Positions 47,801 through 58,317 of a DNA stretch of 64,000 nt are shown here, one piece after another. Position 1 is the stretch's first letter, and every line of letters starts with the position of its first letter. A program made the position numbers and the translations under genes. The notes under the pieces are model-generated. The model saw nothing but the letters and a program-made list of their open reading frames with translations, ran no database searches and was not told the origin of the DNA. This DNA comes from Neospora caninum Liverpool (Eukaryota; Apicomplexa; Conoidasida; Eucoccidiorida; Sarcocystidae), in assembly GCF_000208865.1 (NCBI RefSeq), contig NC_018395.1, forward strand, positions 5,690,839-5,754,838, given 5' to 3'.

Positions 47801-49589
47801 TCTGGGGCACGACGGAATCTGGAGCCCGAAGTGGCCGGCAGAGCGCGACAGAGGCGAGGACGCGAATGAGCGCGAGGCGGATGGGGCACCAGCATCTGAA
47901 GCGCAGAGGCCACTCAGGCTTTTACCGGGGCCTTCCGCCGAGTTGCGTCTGGGTTCGCAGCCGAGAGAACAAAACCGTTCGTCTTTTGCCGCGCCGGAGG
48001 GAACAGCCAGCGAAAACAGGACATCTCGATTACGCAGTCCTGTCTACCTCAGCACACTTGTCTCTTCTTCCGGCTTTGCTGAAGCTTCGTCTTCCACCGA
48101 TTCTTCCACGTTTCCGGGCGCCTCGCGTTCCTCACTTCCGTCTTCATCGTCTTCCTCTTCGTCCGCCTCTTCCTCTCCGTCCGCTTCCTCCTCTTCCTCC
48201 TATTCGTCTTCTTCCTCCTCTTCGTCTTCTTCATCATTTGCTGCCTCCGCTGTGTCTTCCGCGTCGTCTGCGGCGGGCGGCATGCGTCCTGCGCTTCTGC
48301 TCACGAGCGTCGGTCCCCTCGAAGAGACGAGCGAATTTGAATCGCTGTTCGCGCCTCCGCGGCCTCTGGGGGATTCGGCGCGCGCCTCGCCGCCTCGCTG
48401 GGCTCTGCGCGAGTCTCCCGGAGAGCTCGGGGAAACGGCGGCTTTCAAACACGACACGCGGCCCCTGTCCTTTGCGTCTTTCTCGTCCTCGTCCCTGTCT
48501 CCTCGCGCTGTGCACGCGACGACTTGTTTGGAGCCTGGACACAGAGAGACATGCCGGGAGCGACAGCCGGAGCGGCGCCCACAGGCACCGCGTGGATCGG
48601 ATGAAAGCGAGAGAGCGGGCAAAGAACAGGGGCGGGATGAGCTTGACGGATTGAGAAGAACCGAGAGAATGCAACGTACCCCTGAGACGTGCGAACCGAG
48701 CTCGCTTGCGTCTTTCCCTTCCTCTTCTTCGACTCGTCCTCCGTCGACGAGAGCCACAGATAACGAGAGGGCCGCGCCTCCTGAACCTCCAGTGCGTGTC
48801 TTGCGTGAAGCTTTGAGCGCGGCACGACAGGAAGACCAGTTTCGGGGGACGCCGAGGAGAGAAGAACTCGATGGAGAGGGACGAAGGCGGGGCGAGCGCG
48901 CGGGGAAATTGTTGTCCCTTTCCTCGGCAGAATCCTGCACGGAGACGCTTGGGGCCCATCTAGCGTTGCAGCCTTCTTCGCCGGCGTCTCGCCCGCAGAT
49001 GGAGCAGCGTTTGTCGTCGCCCCGCGCAGACAGGGCGCCGCCGCAGGAGGGGACGGAGAGAGGCGGCGTGCGCCAGGAGCGCGGCGCGCAGAGGGACCCA
49101 AACGGGAGGAACGTGAGCCAGGCCGGAGACCGGGTTCGTTGCCATTCTGGCGTTCCGCACATACACCGCAGCGGAGGCTGGGAGGCGGCCGGCGAGACAG
49201 GGACCCAACCTCTGTCGCGCACGTTCCCGGGGAACTCGCAGACTGGGGGGCGGCCAGGGCGCGAAAGGTTTCTGAAGGCGAACACGGAGAGGAAAGAGAC
49301 AGGAGGTGGACTCTTGCAGGGATTCGAGCCTCGTTCACGCGACCTGTCTCCGGATCTTCCCACGTTCTCGACTCGCCTCCGGCGCAGCGCCGTCGGCGTC
49401 GATTCCGGGACTCCGCCCGGCGTGGGGTTCTCCAGGCTCGCCATCAGAAGTGTGCATGTTTCGCCGAGTCTCTCGCCGTCTTCGCTCTCCTCTCTTTCGT
49501 CTTCCCTCTCTTCTCTTTCGTCTTCCCTCTCGGTGCCGCTCGTGTCGGCCCTCCTCGAAGACGCCGCGCCGGCAACGCGGAGCAGCTGA
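44898..49589 (+). CDS. Large Ser-rich, low-complexity protein with two short coiled coils (1,563 aa)
   Basis: A single uninterrupted frame. The first in-frame ATG (44,898) sits in ACAAAACATGG, close to the coccidian start consensus. Most of the protein is Ser/Arg/Ala/Pro-rich and likely disordered. Two coiled coils stand out: residues about 573-615 (HTADRMQRQMEDVECKVQHL) and about 724-777 (LREECTTLRYSVEVL followed by LLLEERVARLERAVLG). A poly-Ser tract lies at residues about 1,074-1,114, and a second Ser/Leu repeat near the C-terminus (SLSSLSSSLSSLSSS). It is not recognised as a known family; layouts like this are common among lineage-specific apicomplexan cytoskeletal proteins. An antisense frame (48,200-49,789) is rejected, because the coiled coils are on this strand. 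Confidence 0.7.
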   Translation: MDPRVWPLEAAPTGLADAPRRSAPFPTRHDAALFSAPDRDRQLWGEGLGQGTRELFVPQSRGSPLDENRSRRRKSSLLSTAAVGTMPAAAPASFCTTRPARHESARCRYPTSSVFASGETLARPAALYLSALDFVEKPRMCAATARGDQRCTGAERGFPSLVPAAHGVEATQRLSPEVSPFAVSGAPDASRRAAACRSCSSVASPLQPFPLAVALRAAPRAAVGTSTPRPSLSARSLTQPGERLLSGKHGRMHALATPRRTAAPTLPESASRFASVSSRPSPEASAVLWPRASSFVSVSPGQSPSFFACSTPHACGLSAAPPNSGQMPRAVPAPLSRAACLCASPAASAAVGGRSPPGQRGRDCVSRRSSNVLSTSSADASPAAGRSSGSRTESPAAAPSQRAEDRGAGATHRVAKQPPNLARLLGSIGQHASVEAGPLRSSRRSEASPSLRKTATDPHRSTPSGQKEREREQGKEGSLTSPPAAAQVAKLEKSGAATPAIPAVPLSPLAPEGPSALYPGVPASSRKSLALREPQPGTSASVRDLRGAPLGEAGRASQRGEGGLCGERETDAGCEQCAVLLQTLVHTADRMQRQMEDVECKVQHLQEVAERSKRTSPLAFASSMRAGAQSEMGEDARAALGTAQARQEPSQPLVASLASPERGTRQRGGDVALGAGEACHDGELTREKGDTGDEKGRDVRQGGSSEAVERDLAALAPSRPEEDSIVARLTREKQEALAERDFLREECTTLRYSVEVLSQIRLLLEERVARLERAVLGAAKAQDASVDGANGDRCPREAGEAERRSLAKVPKKAHGLERTGEGQTQTKSDGQVASAWTGRQQPPQAEAPWDPETRCMQRPVPVGSEDDFGPREKPERPGSLQAREAWTDAQRSDACTRTREPSKTSARRASDDRLVEADSEETAETARSVVSKETPTAEPRQDEARVVGAAFNAQTGHELRGLQASRASLGHDGIWSPKWPAERDRGEDANEREADGAPASEAQRPLRLLPGPSAELRLGSQPREQNRSSFAAPEGTASENRTSRLRSPVYLSTLVSSSGFAEASSSTDSSTFPGASRSSLPSSSSSSSSASSSPSASSSSSYSSSSSSSSSSSFAASAVSSASSAAGGMRPALLLTSVGPLEETSEFESLFAPPRPLGDSARASPPRWALRESPGELGETAAFKHDTRPLSFASFSSSSLSPRAVHATTCLEPGHRETCRERQPERRPQAPRGSDESERAGKEQGRDELDGLRRTERMQRTPETCEPSSLASFPSSSSTRPPSTRATDNERAAPPEPPVRVLREALSAARQEDQFRGTPRREELDGEGRRRGERAGKLLSLSSAESCTETLGAHLALQPSSPASRPQMEQRLSSPRADRAPPQEGTERGGVRQERGAQRDPNGRNVSQAGDRVRCHSGVPHIHRSGGWEAAGETGTQPLSRTFPGNSQTGGRPGRERFLKANTERKETGGGLLQGFEPRSRDLSPDLPTFSTRLRRSAVGVDSGTPPGVGFSRLAIRSVHVSPSLSPSSLSSLSSSLSSLSSSLSVPLVSALLEDAAPATRSS
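48118..48240 (+). repeat. Poly-serine coding tract
   Basis: A run of TCN/AGC-type Ser codons with occasional Ala, Pro and Tyr, inside the 44.9-kb gene. A degenerate CTCTCTTTCGTCTTCC-type tandem repeat encodes a second Ser/Leu run at about 49,480-49,535. Confidence 0.8.
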
Positions 49590-51504
49590 GAGAAGGCCGG
49601 GGCGCGGCAGAGAGCGGGACACACAAGCAAATCTTCATCGGTCGGAAGATACGCCTCGGAGCGGACGCGAGAAAACCTGGCGACGCGCGGAAAAAGGCGG
49701 TGAGGCACCGCAAACGAATGGAGGAATGAGGTAAACGAGAGAGAGGGAAAGGGACAGGGGATAGGGAGGCGCAGAGAGGAGACAAACATCTGGAGACGGA
49801 GGAAGCCAGCGAGGAATGGGGAACCTCAGAGGTGCGCGCCCGCAGCAGGAACGCCCAGATGCGACAGTGGCGAGGCCGCTCGCTTGCCTTTCGTTTTTCT
49901 CGCAGTTTTCCTTTTTTGTGTTGCGCGCTGCTAAGAGGCTCCCCTGGTGGTGTTTGGCTGTCCCTCGCTGCTGAGGCCACACCAGTCTTGCTCGTCTCTG
50001 ACTTCCCACCTCTGGGAGAACACCAGCGGGGCGAACGCGTGTAGGCCGCTGAGAGAAGACCCAGGAGAAACGCAGGGGGAAGAAGTGCGGAGGCGAGTTG
50101 ACTTGAGGAAGGAGGCAATGATGCAGGGGGAGAAGGGAACGTTTTCGGCACCAGAAACGCAAGGGGAAGGGCGGCACTCGCGGAGCCCGTACTCAGGTTG
50201 TGCTTGCTGGGTGTCGTACCATCACGAGATTTGCGGTTTTGAACCCTTTCTTTTCGCGCCCATGTGGCTCGTGTTTTTTGGGCGCTTTCTGGCCGAACCG
50301 TTTGCACGTCTCAATTTGTTTTCGCAGAGAAATCAACGTCACTTCTCTGTCACGGAGGCTGTATCGTCCTGCGTGTGACTGCTCTGCCCAAGGTCCACGC
50401 GTCCCGCAGCTGCAGAGGGGGGGTTGCTCTACAGTGCATATATCGCAACGCGCGCCCCGAGGTTTTCGCTTTTGCACATCTACGCGTGTCCGCATTCCGT
50501 CGATGCAGACACATACACCGCAAACTACTCCAGCGTGCCGCAAGGGCGAGACCAGTGCACTCCACAGGTTAAACAGGGTTCTTTCTACGAGACTCCTGAA
50601 TACTGTGAGACGAGTATAGACGCTACGAACGCCAGGTACATATCTATGCTTAGATGTGCATGTGTCTCTGGAGAGGTGTACATGTGTCGAGGTCAGGGGA
50701 AACGGGAGTGTTAGAATTCCTCTCGGTTGGGAAAAGACTTCGAAAAACCTGTGAGTTGTGGTGCGGGACCACGTGAGAAGCAAACGGAGCGCACCGGAGC
50801 CAGGCGAGAGACGGGCACAGCGAAAGAGAAGAGGTCGGACTCGGAAAGCGAAAGGCGAGAAGAAAGAACACCGAAGCGCAGCGCAACCCGCTAAAAAGAG
50901 AACCTAGAGAGGCGGACGGTCAGGACGGACACGAGCAACTCTTTGAGGACAAAAAAAAACGAGGAAGGCGATGACGAGAACCAGGCGAGACGGAGGAGAG
51001 ACTGGCAAAGAAACAGAGATACAGATGCGAGACAACGATTATAACACCCAGGCGCGTGCAACGAACGACGAAGGATCCAGAGGCATGTCCAAAGCGTCTC
51101 GCAGAAACGGATACAGAGAGGCGTGAAAGCCCTCTGAAGCGCATGCGAGAGCTCGGACCGCCTCGCCCCCGACCTTCCCGACGAGGCAGCACGTGCCCGC
51201 CAAATGGGTTCAGTCACTTCCTGCGTCTTGTTTCGCGCGAAGCCTCCAAGAAAACGCACAAACGAGATCCTCTGGAGCCTCGCCGCTCCGCAGCCTACAC
51301 CGGCGAGGCTTGTTTCCGCTTCCAGAGCTTCGCAGCTTGCAGGATCTTCAAATTCTGCAGAGAGAAGACAGGCGAGCGAGAAAACGGTCACCGCAGCGAG
51401 TTGAAAAGAGCGCGTCTAGGCTCCGCCTGTGATTTTTCCGGCACGGAAAGGCTGGCGAACACTGAGCGTGCAACCCTAAACCCTAGAACGCCCTGCGGGC
51501 CTTT
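49590..51504. other. Convergent 3' intergenic region
   Basis: Lies between the 44.9-kb gene (+) and the Crooked neck gene (-). No supportable gene; the telomere-like run at about 51,475 is the only notable sequence. Open frames here have mixed composition and no splice support. Confidence 0.4.
51475..51487. repeat. Telomere-like interstitial repeat
   Basis: CCCTAAACCCTAG, two CCCTAAA-type units, next to the proposed end of the Crooked neck gene. Position may be off by one base. Confidence 0.6.
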
Positions 51505-54432
51505 TAGTTCCTCCTAGTACCCGCGTTCGTCCCCCCCTCGTCTCCTTTCTGCCCCACGCAAAACGAAGGCAACTGCTGCCGCGGTCGCTTGGCTCCAGTC
51601 GTCATACCGATCGACTGAGCCGCGGAATTTACTGGGCAAGCCTGCGTAGATTTCTTGTGTGAGTCTATTTGCGCAAATATCTACGAAATGCATAGGTAAA
51701 TGCGCTTGTGTGTACACAGAGCGAGAGCCGCGCCCCCGTGCCTATCGCGGGCCAGCGCTGGTGGAACTTACCGCTGCACTTCCGGGGTCGTCAGGGAAGA
51801 CGTAGGCAGTTGTTTCGACGGTGGATTCTGTACCAGTTTCTTTGTCGCGCTCGACGCGGATTTTCTTCACCTTCTTCGGGAGCATGTTGAATACGCGCCC
51901 GATGGACTGCGCGTCGCCGCTCTCGCGCTCCATCGCTAGCCAGTGCTGCGCAAAAGAGCACAGACGGGGCCGCGAGCAACGGAAAAGTGAGCGGGCTCTC
52001 CGAGGTGCGCACGCTGTTTTTGCGAGCTATAAAGGAAACACTGAAACTCTCCCGAACGCTGCGCTCTCCTCGGCTCGGGCGGTTCGACGTCCAAGAAGGG
52101 AAAGGTGACGGGCGTCTGACCCATCTCCGAGAATTCGAGGCACCGAGAGCTACCGCGCAGTTCTCTCCCTTCTCGTCCCCGGCTCTACTGTCTTTTGTCT
52201 GTCTCGCACCCCCGCTCGAAAACCGTTCGCTCCCCATCCTTCTGTCTCTTCGCCGCTCCAGAGAGGCAAACAGGCGCCACGGAAAAAAACGCAGCAAGAG
52301 AGCCTGCCGCGGTCGCGTCGCTGCATCTGAAACGGTAAAGCGGCACGGCTACAGCGTTCTCGGGCTTCTCGGGCAGTCGCGGCTGCCGCGCCTACCTCGA
52401 GAAGCGAAGCTCGGTCTTCGTCCCAGCTGTTCTCCTTGCAAACCTCAATGCCGCGCTCGAGAACCTAACGGTTGCATGCAGAAAGATACGACAGCCCACG
52501 TAGGGCCGGCGGATGTCGCAGCCAGCACAGCGCGCTCCCTGAGGAATGCCCGTCAGGCCCAGCGATGCGCGCGACATCCATGAGAAGCGCGTCCGGCTCA
52601 GCGGAGGGCCGAATGCGCAAAGGCGTAGATTTTCCCAGACGCACCGCGACCTCCGGGAGAGACGAAGGACAAGGGAAACCGATGCGAAAGCGTTTAACGT
52701 TTTAATCTTGAGTCTGTGGTCTGTGTGACATAAGTAGTGTTATTCGTACACGAATTGAAGAATGAGAAGTTTGCGCGCGGCGGAGCGCAGAAAGGTGCAC
52801 AGGACGGGCGCCGACGGGCACGAACGCCAAGGCGGGCGAGAGCGAGAACTGGCGAGAAGCAAAGGAGGAAAACCACCCCCCAGGTGAGAACAGCACAGCG
52901 GCCGCTTACCTTCCGGGCCCTGGCGAGGTCTTCGACAATTCGCCACTCAAAATCTGCAAAACTTTTGAAAACCTTCACGTGCTGCGTTTTCTCCAGAAGC
53001 CTCTCGTAGAGACTGCGCGCGCGATCGACAGCCCCCCAGCCAACTTCCATGTCGATGTACGCCTTCCAGAGCTGCAGAGCCGAAACCGAGGAGAGGCACA
53101 CGCAGAGACAATCAGACCGGGTGCGAACGCCGAGAGGAGACGCAAACGCCGAGAGGATGCGCAAACGGGGTGGGGAGACGAGCGCGTGAGCTCTGAGCCT
53201 AGCTCCCATTCGCCAGTGAGGACCGGGGATTTCGAACGGAAACTCGAGGAGAGGGACACCGCTGGCGAGAGAGCGAAAAATACCCGGCAGCCTACCAGTT
53301 CCGGCATGTCCATCTCCTCCATGCCGACGGCGAGTTCGCAGAGCGCTCGGGCGCGGGCCTGTTCCTCGGCGAGAACTTCCAAGTCGATCATTGCAATCCA
53401 CGCCTGGGAAACGGAGAAGACCAGAGCGCCAGCGACAACGGAATTGCATGCGCAAGAAAAAGGCGACGTGTCCAGGTGTGCTGAAACACCAGTCCCGCCT
53501 GCTTACTCGAGGATTGAACGGATGCAACTCAATGAACTTTGCGTAGATCTTCCGACACCGGTCGATGTTTCCGAGGCGTAGCTCCAGTTGCGCGTACGCG
53601 ACAAAGATCTTCGGTTTTCCACACTCGGCGATCGCGCGCCCGAATATAAGCCGAGCCTTGTTGAGGTCCAGCTGGCGAACCTGAAGGGACGGCGGGAATG
53701 GGGCGAGCCAGGACGTGAAACGGCAGGCAGCGGGAAGCGCGCTTGAAGAGCACAGCGAAGCGGAACGCGCGGGAGAATCGAAAAAGGGCAAATTTGTGAG
53801 GGGGAAGAGAGAGACCAGCGAGGTCGAGCTGCCAAAAGGACGAAGAGCAGACGCGCAGTGAACATCCTCCGCCTGTTAAAGCTGAAGCGGCGGATCTTTT
53901 GTTGACTTGTTGCGGAAAGTACACGAGGAGCATCTTCCGGCTCGGCTCTGAGCTCACCTCGAAACTCGCATACAGTGACCAGATCTTGGCGAAGGAGAAC
54001 TTCTTGTGAGGAATCACTTCCAGCATCTTCTGGTAGACTTGTCGGCATCTCTCCATGTCTTTCGCCTGCAGCTCCTCGAAGAGCGCGTAGCAAATCCAAA
54101 TGTAGACGTACCTGGCCGTCACGCCCAGACACACACACACACGCGACGCATGAAAAGGAGGCGCACAAACATTATCTCGCAATCATCTCAATACGCACAT
54201 GCACCTAAACCGTTTACGCTTTACGGTCAGCAGCGAATCCCGCCGAGCAGATGAGAACCGACAAAATCCACGCCACTGACGGAGAAGCCGCACGATCAAT
54301 GCTTGAACACACACACGCAGGCACACACGCATAGAGGCAGGACGGGTCGCGTCCAAATATGTGTGCTTACTTATCTACACATTCATATATACATATATAC
54401 ATATATATATACATATATACATATACATATAC

Positions 54433-54466
<34 letters not shown>

Positions 54467-54525
54467 ACATATACATATACATATATATATACGTATATAT
54501 ATATATACGTATATATATATATACG

Positions 54526-54564
<39 letters not shown>

Positions 54565-57500
54565 GAAGAGCGAGAGAGGTCTGAATGTACAGAGTTGGTG
54601 GCGTTTCGAAAGCAGGAAACAGACAGGTGATTTGGATTTCAGTCGCCGGGACGCGTCTCGCTTGTCCCGCCCAGCAGTCCCGCCTAACCTTCGTCGCGGG
54701 CTTCCTCTGTCTCGACACTCACCGTTTCCAGCATCTCTTTTCCAGCACCGGCGGCACGTTGGCGAGGGCGCGTTCGTAGACATTTCGGATTCGGTCGATG
54801 TCGCCTCGACTTTCTTCCAGGCGAATGTAGTCAATCCAACAGTCGTAGTTCAAAGGGTTGGCATGCACTTCCTCTTCGTAGACAAACACCCGCTTCGACA
54901 AAACCGTGTCTTCTATCCCTTCTCTGCACCACACATTTTGCAGCCAAGCGACACAAAAACGAACTCTCCACAAAACGACGCGACATTCTGTGTAAACATG
55001 GTCACCTGCACTCGCACACACGCAAACCTACATCTAGACATGCAGATGTGTAGAACGAGATCTCTGTTTCTACGGGGAGAGAGAGAAGCCAGAAAGCTGT
55101 GACGGAAAAGTTCTCCACACTGCCACTGAGCAACGGGAGCAGGCTGCCTCGCGCCTCACGAACCCGACGCGATCCAGGCGAACACACATCGTCGCACGCC
55201 CGTCCCTGCCGTGTGACTCGCCTGCATGCGCCAGAAAAAACGCGGGGCTCTCGCCCGAAGACAAACGACGACCTGCCTCGCCAAAGGCGGAGCGCGCCGC
55301 CAAAAGAGGCAGGCCGCCTCGGTTCCCCTTACTTGTCGCCGAACTGTTTCTGGAACGTGACGTATTTTTCGTAGAGGAGATCCGACTCGCCCTTGGGAAG
55401 CCGCTCCAGCGCCTGCTGGTAGATGATCTTCGCTCTGCATGCACAAAAACGGGAAGGCGGTTAGAGCGCCGCGCGAACGGTCTGTGTGTGTGTGGAGACA
55501 CTCTGAGGCCGCTGTGCACCTTCCGCGCACCAAGCGAAGCGACTGACAGCGGGAAGCGCACGCCCATGAGCGGACAAGTCCGGGGGAGTGTGCGTAGTCG
55601 CGGGAGGGCCCGATGTGGACAGAGCAGCACACGGCGCGCGAGGTTGAGAGGCGACACAGTGACAAGATCTCGACGGCGCACTGCTGACTGCATGAAGATG
55701 CCGGCACGAGAGCCTCACATAACGCGCGGAAAGAGACGCACCTCTCGGTCTCCCTTTGTCGCTCCTCGAACTGCGCAAACTTAACGAAGAACTGCTCGTC
55801 CAGCATATCTTCTGGTAGAAGCTCGACCTGAAGCGGAAACAGAGCGCACGGCCGTGAACGGTTTGGCCAGTTCAGCGGCGCAGCCGAGAACCCCCGCGAG
55901 GTCTCCCTGGCAGCTTCCCGCGCGCGCGCAAAACCCGCAGGCAGCAAAAAGGCGAATAACGAAGAAGGGAGGTTTTTGACGGGCTGATGAGGCGTGCTCT
56001 CCTCGTTTCGAAGAAGACTGGTGAAGAGCATGCAGCAACCACAGGCACTTCTCAGCAAGTGGAAGGGAAAAATTCAACAGCTGACCCACCGCCTTCTCGA
56101 AGCCCGCGCGAGCTCGCGAGATGTGTTTGTGCCGTTCCTCGAATTTGCAGAAGCGCAGGAAGGACTCCTGCGACGGCCGGTTGCTCAGGTATCTGGGAAC
56201 GCAAGGTCAGAGAAACGTGGATGCATGCGTTGCGAACAGAGAACGGAGAGAGAGCGATGGCGAGCGGGCGGAGGGAGCACGCGAGCGGGGGAAAGCCGGG
56301 CAGGCTCTGTGTTTGACAAGGATGGCGGGGGAAAGGTCCGCGAGAACAGGGAGCGAGAAAACCACGACGCGCAGAGGAACCGGGCCGGCGGCACAGTCTG
56401 CTTATTGTGTTTCAGCACGTGGCAGAAGACAGGGAGGAGTGCCAGCAGCGATCGGCAGGCGGCGCGCACCTTTGCGTTTTCTTCATCCGAAAGGCGAGAC
56501 ACCGGCGCAGAGAGAACAGAGAAGGGGGAGCACTCCGCGCTTTCGTGGTCCACTGGGTTCCAGATCCCCATAAAAAACGACAGAATGAACCCGCGATCTC
56601 GGGCGCCCGCGCGTCTCACCTCTCAAAGACTTTCCGCGCGCGGTCTAGTTCCTTGCATCGTTCCTCAAAGTGAATGTACAGCATCCAGCCCTTGTCGCTC
56701 GGATTCCACTCCATCCAGCGCTCAAACACGTTCCGCGCACCTGCGAGGCCACGCCCAAAGAAAAAGGTGCGCGCAAAGACACGTCCAAATGCACACACTC
56801 AGGGCGACTCTACCCACACGCATAAAAATCACACATATGCATATATATATATATATATGGACATTTATGCCGGCCGCGATCTGCGTCTACACCTAGATCA
56901 ACACGGGTGCATACGCACATCAGTAGCAGGGAACCTGTGCTTTGGCGGGGGGAAGCGGGCAGCGTTCGCCAGGCGAAACGATGCGTCTTGGATCCGATGA
57001 AGAAGTGGAACAGAATGGCCACAGACTGTCGCCACCGTTTTCTTCTCTGACGTCCCTCAACAGCCTGGCGTGCACAAAAATTTCCGTGTCCCCCTAGTCC
57101 TTCGCCATCCGCCGACATCTGGAGAAGCCCGCTGCAGGCTCCTTCCTTCAGAACTGGGAAATGCCTTTCTCTCTTCCCGCAGGATTATGGGACCGGCCTT
57201 TCTCTCTTGCCTCAGAACTATGGGAACTGCCTTTCTCTCTTCTCTCGGACCTGGAACCCGCGCCTATTTTGTTTAACTGCGTTACCTGCGTAGTTGCCGA
57301 GAAGCTCTTCCATGTGGGCGTACTTGAACCAGAACTGCTCTTGGCGCGGGAGAAGGAGACACGCGCGGTCGTACAGGTTTCGGCAGCTGTTGATGAATTT
57401 GTTTTTTGACTCCATTTCGATGTACTTGAGCCAGAGCGTGGTGTTTTGGTAGTCCACGTTCAGGGCGCGCTCAAAGACGCTGCGGGCTCTGCAGGCGCAA

Positions 57501-58317
57501 GAAAAGAGAAAGACGCGCGAGCGCAGCTGGAGGGGACTCCGGATCCGCCGGGGAGCGTAGACAGCGGAGACGCGCCGAAGCTAGAAAGGAAAGAAGAGAC
57601 GCGGCCTCTACAGAGGATGGCGCACCAAAGGCGAGCGGAGGGAGGAAAAGACAGGGTCGGCATGTCGCGAGCGTGTGGAAGTTCAGTCCGAGGGCCCGAG
57701 ACTTCTTTACACAGGTTGCCTCACACATGGGAAGTGCAAGGCGCCATCATGTGTCTACGGGAGGCGCCTGGAGTTGCGCTCCTGACTTCGAAACCCCGGT
57801 GTGCTACCTTGTATATGTTATTTTCCCTCCCTGCAAGAGTCTCTGCATCGTTCTCTTTTTCGCGGACGCACCCTCTCTTCCTGTCTCGTGTCTCGACGCC
57901 TGATCTTTGCGCCGCTCCCCTCAGCGCGGTCCTCTCCCGACCTGCGGCTTTCCGTCCGCGGTCTGTGCTTTCCTACCTGCGGAATTCCTTCTGAGCAGCC
58001 TCCCACTCCGCGTACTTGATCCACGTGCCGATGTGGTGTCTCTGCCTCCGGAGGGTGTCTTCGAATTCCTTTCGCTTTCGGACTCGGTACTGCTGGAGCT
58101 CTTCTTCGTCGACGATGCGCTGCTGCGGCCGAATCTGGCTCGAGTCGTCCAGCTGTCTGTCGACCGCCTCGCGGAGCAGCTGCTCGGCGGTGATCTGCAC
58201 GGGCGCAGGCATCTTGTTTTTCACTTCCATCATCTTCCGACTCCCGTGAAGCGGGTAGTTCCCCCCCGCGGAGACGGGGCCTTGGCGGATGGCGCCCGCT
58301 GGGATGGTGCTTGCCAT
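51505..58317 (-). CDS. CRNKL1: Crooked neck / Clf1 (Syf3) pre-mRNA splicing factor, HAT-repeat protein
   Basis: Component of the Prp19/NTC complex of the spliceosome. Thirteen phase-consistent exons: 58317-57977, 57488-57286, 56740-56620, 56192-56090, 55827-55742, 55434-55333, 54923-54723, 54111-53958, 53680-53507, 53403-53296, 53071-52910, 52464-52396, 51945-51772, giving 666 aa. A terminal exon in 51,641-51,505 is likely but unsettled; without it, a stop at 51,742 closes the frame. HAT repeats run through the protein: [51 protein letters not shown], and [13 protein letters not shown] followed by [16 protein letters not shown]. The C-terminal block ([15 protein letters not shown]) matches CRNKL1. 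The start uses ATG in CACCATGGC (58,317); an upstream ATG at 58,350 is less likely. Confidence 0.93.
54383..54562. repeat. (CATA)n/(TA)n microsatellite in a CRNKL1 intron
   Basis: About 180 bases of CATA, TA and CGTA repeats in the intron 54,722-54,112. It makes spurious Tyr/Ile-rich frames on both strands. Confidence 0.95.
56840..56858. repeat. Short (AT)n run in a CRNKL1 intron
   Basis: About 19 bases of alternating AT in the intron between exons 2 and 3. Confidence 0.85.
57150..57247. repeat. Degenerate tandem repeat in a CRNKL1 intron
   Basis: Three degenerate copies of a unit of about 36 bases containing ACTATGGGAACTGCCTTTCT-like sequence, in intron 2 just upstream (in plus coordinates) of exon 2. 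Confidence 0.7.

Noticed and set aside
47020..48654. A 544-codon plus-strand frame overlapping the Ser-rich gene
   Set aside because: Arg/Pro-rich frame-shift shadow with no ATG-supported start or motif.
48200..49789. A 529-codon antisense open frame opposite the Ser-rich gene
   Set aside because: It mirrors GC-rich Ser/Arg codons; the coiled-coil signal and the good start context are on the plus strand.
54303..55102. Tyr/Ile-rich open frames near 54.4 kb
   Set aside because: Translations of the CATA/TA microsatellite in an intron.
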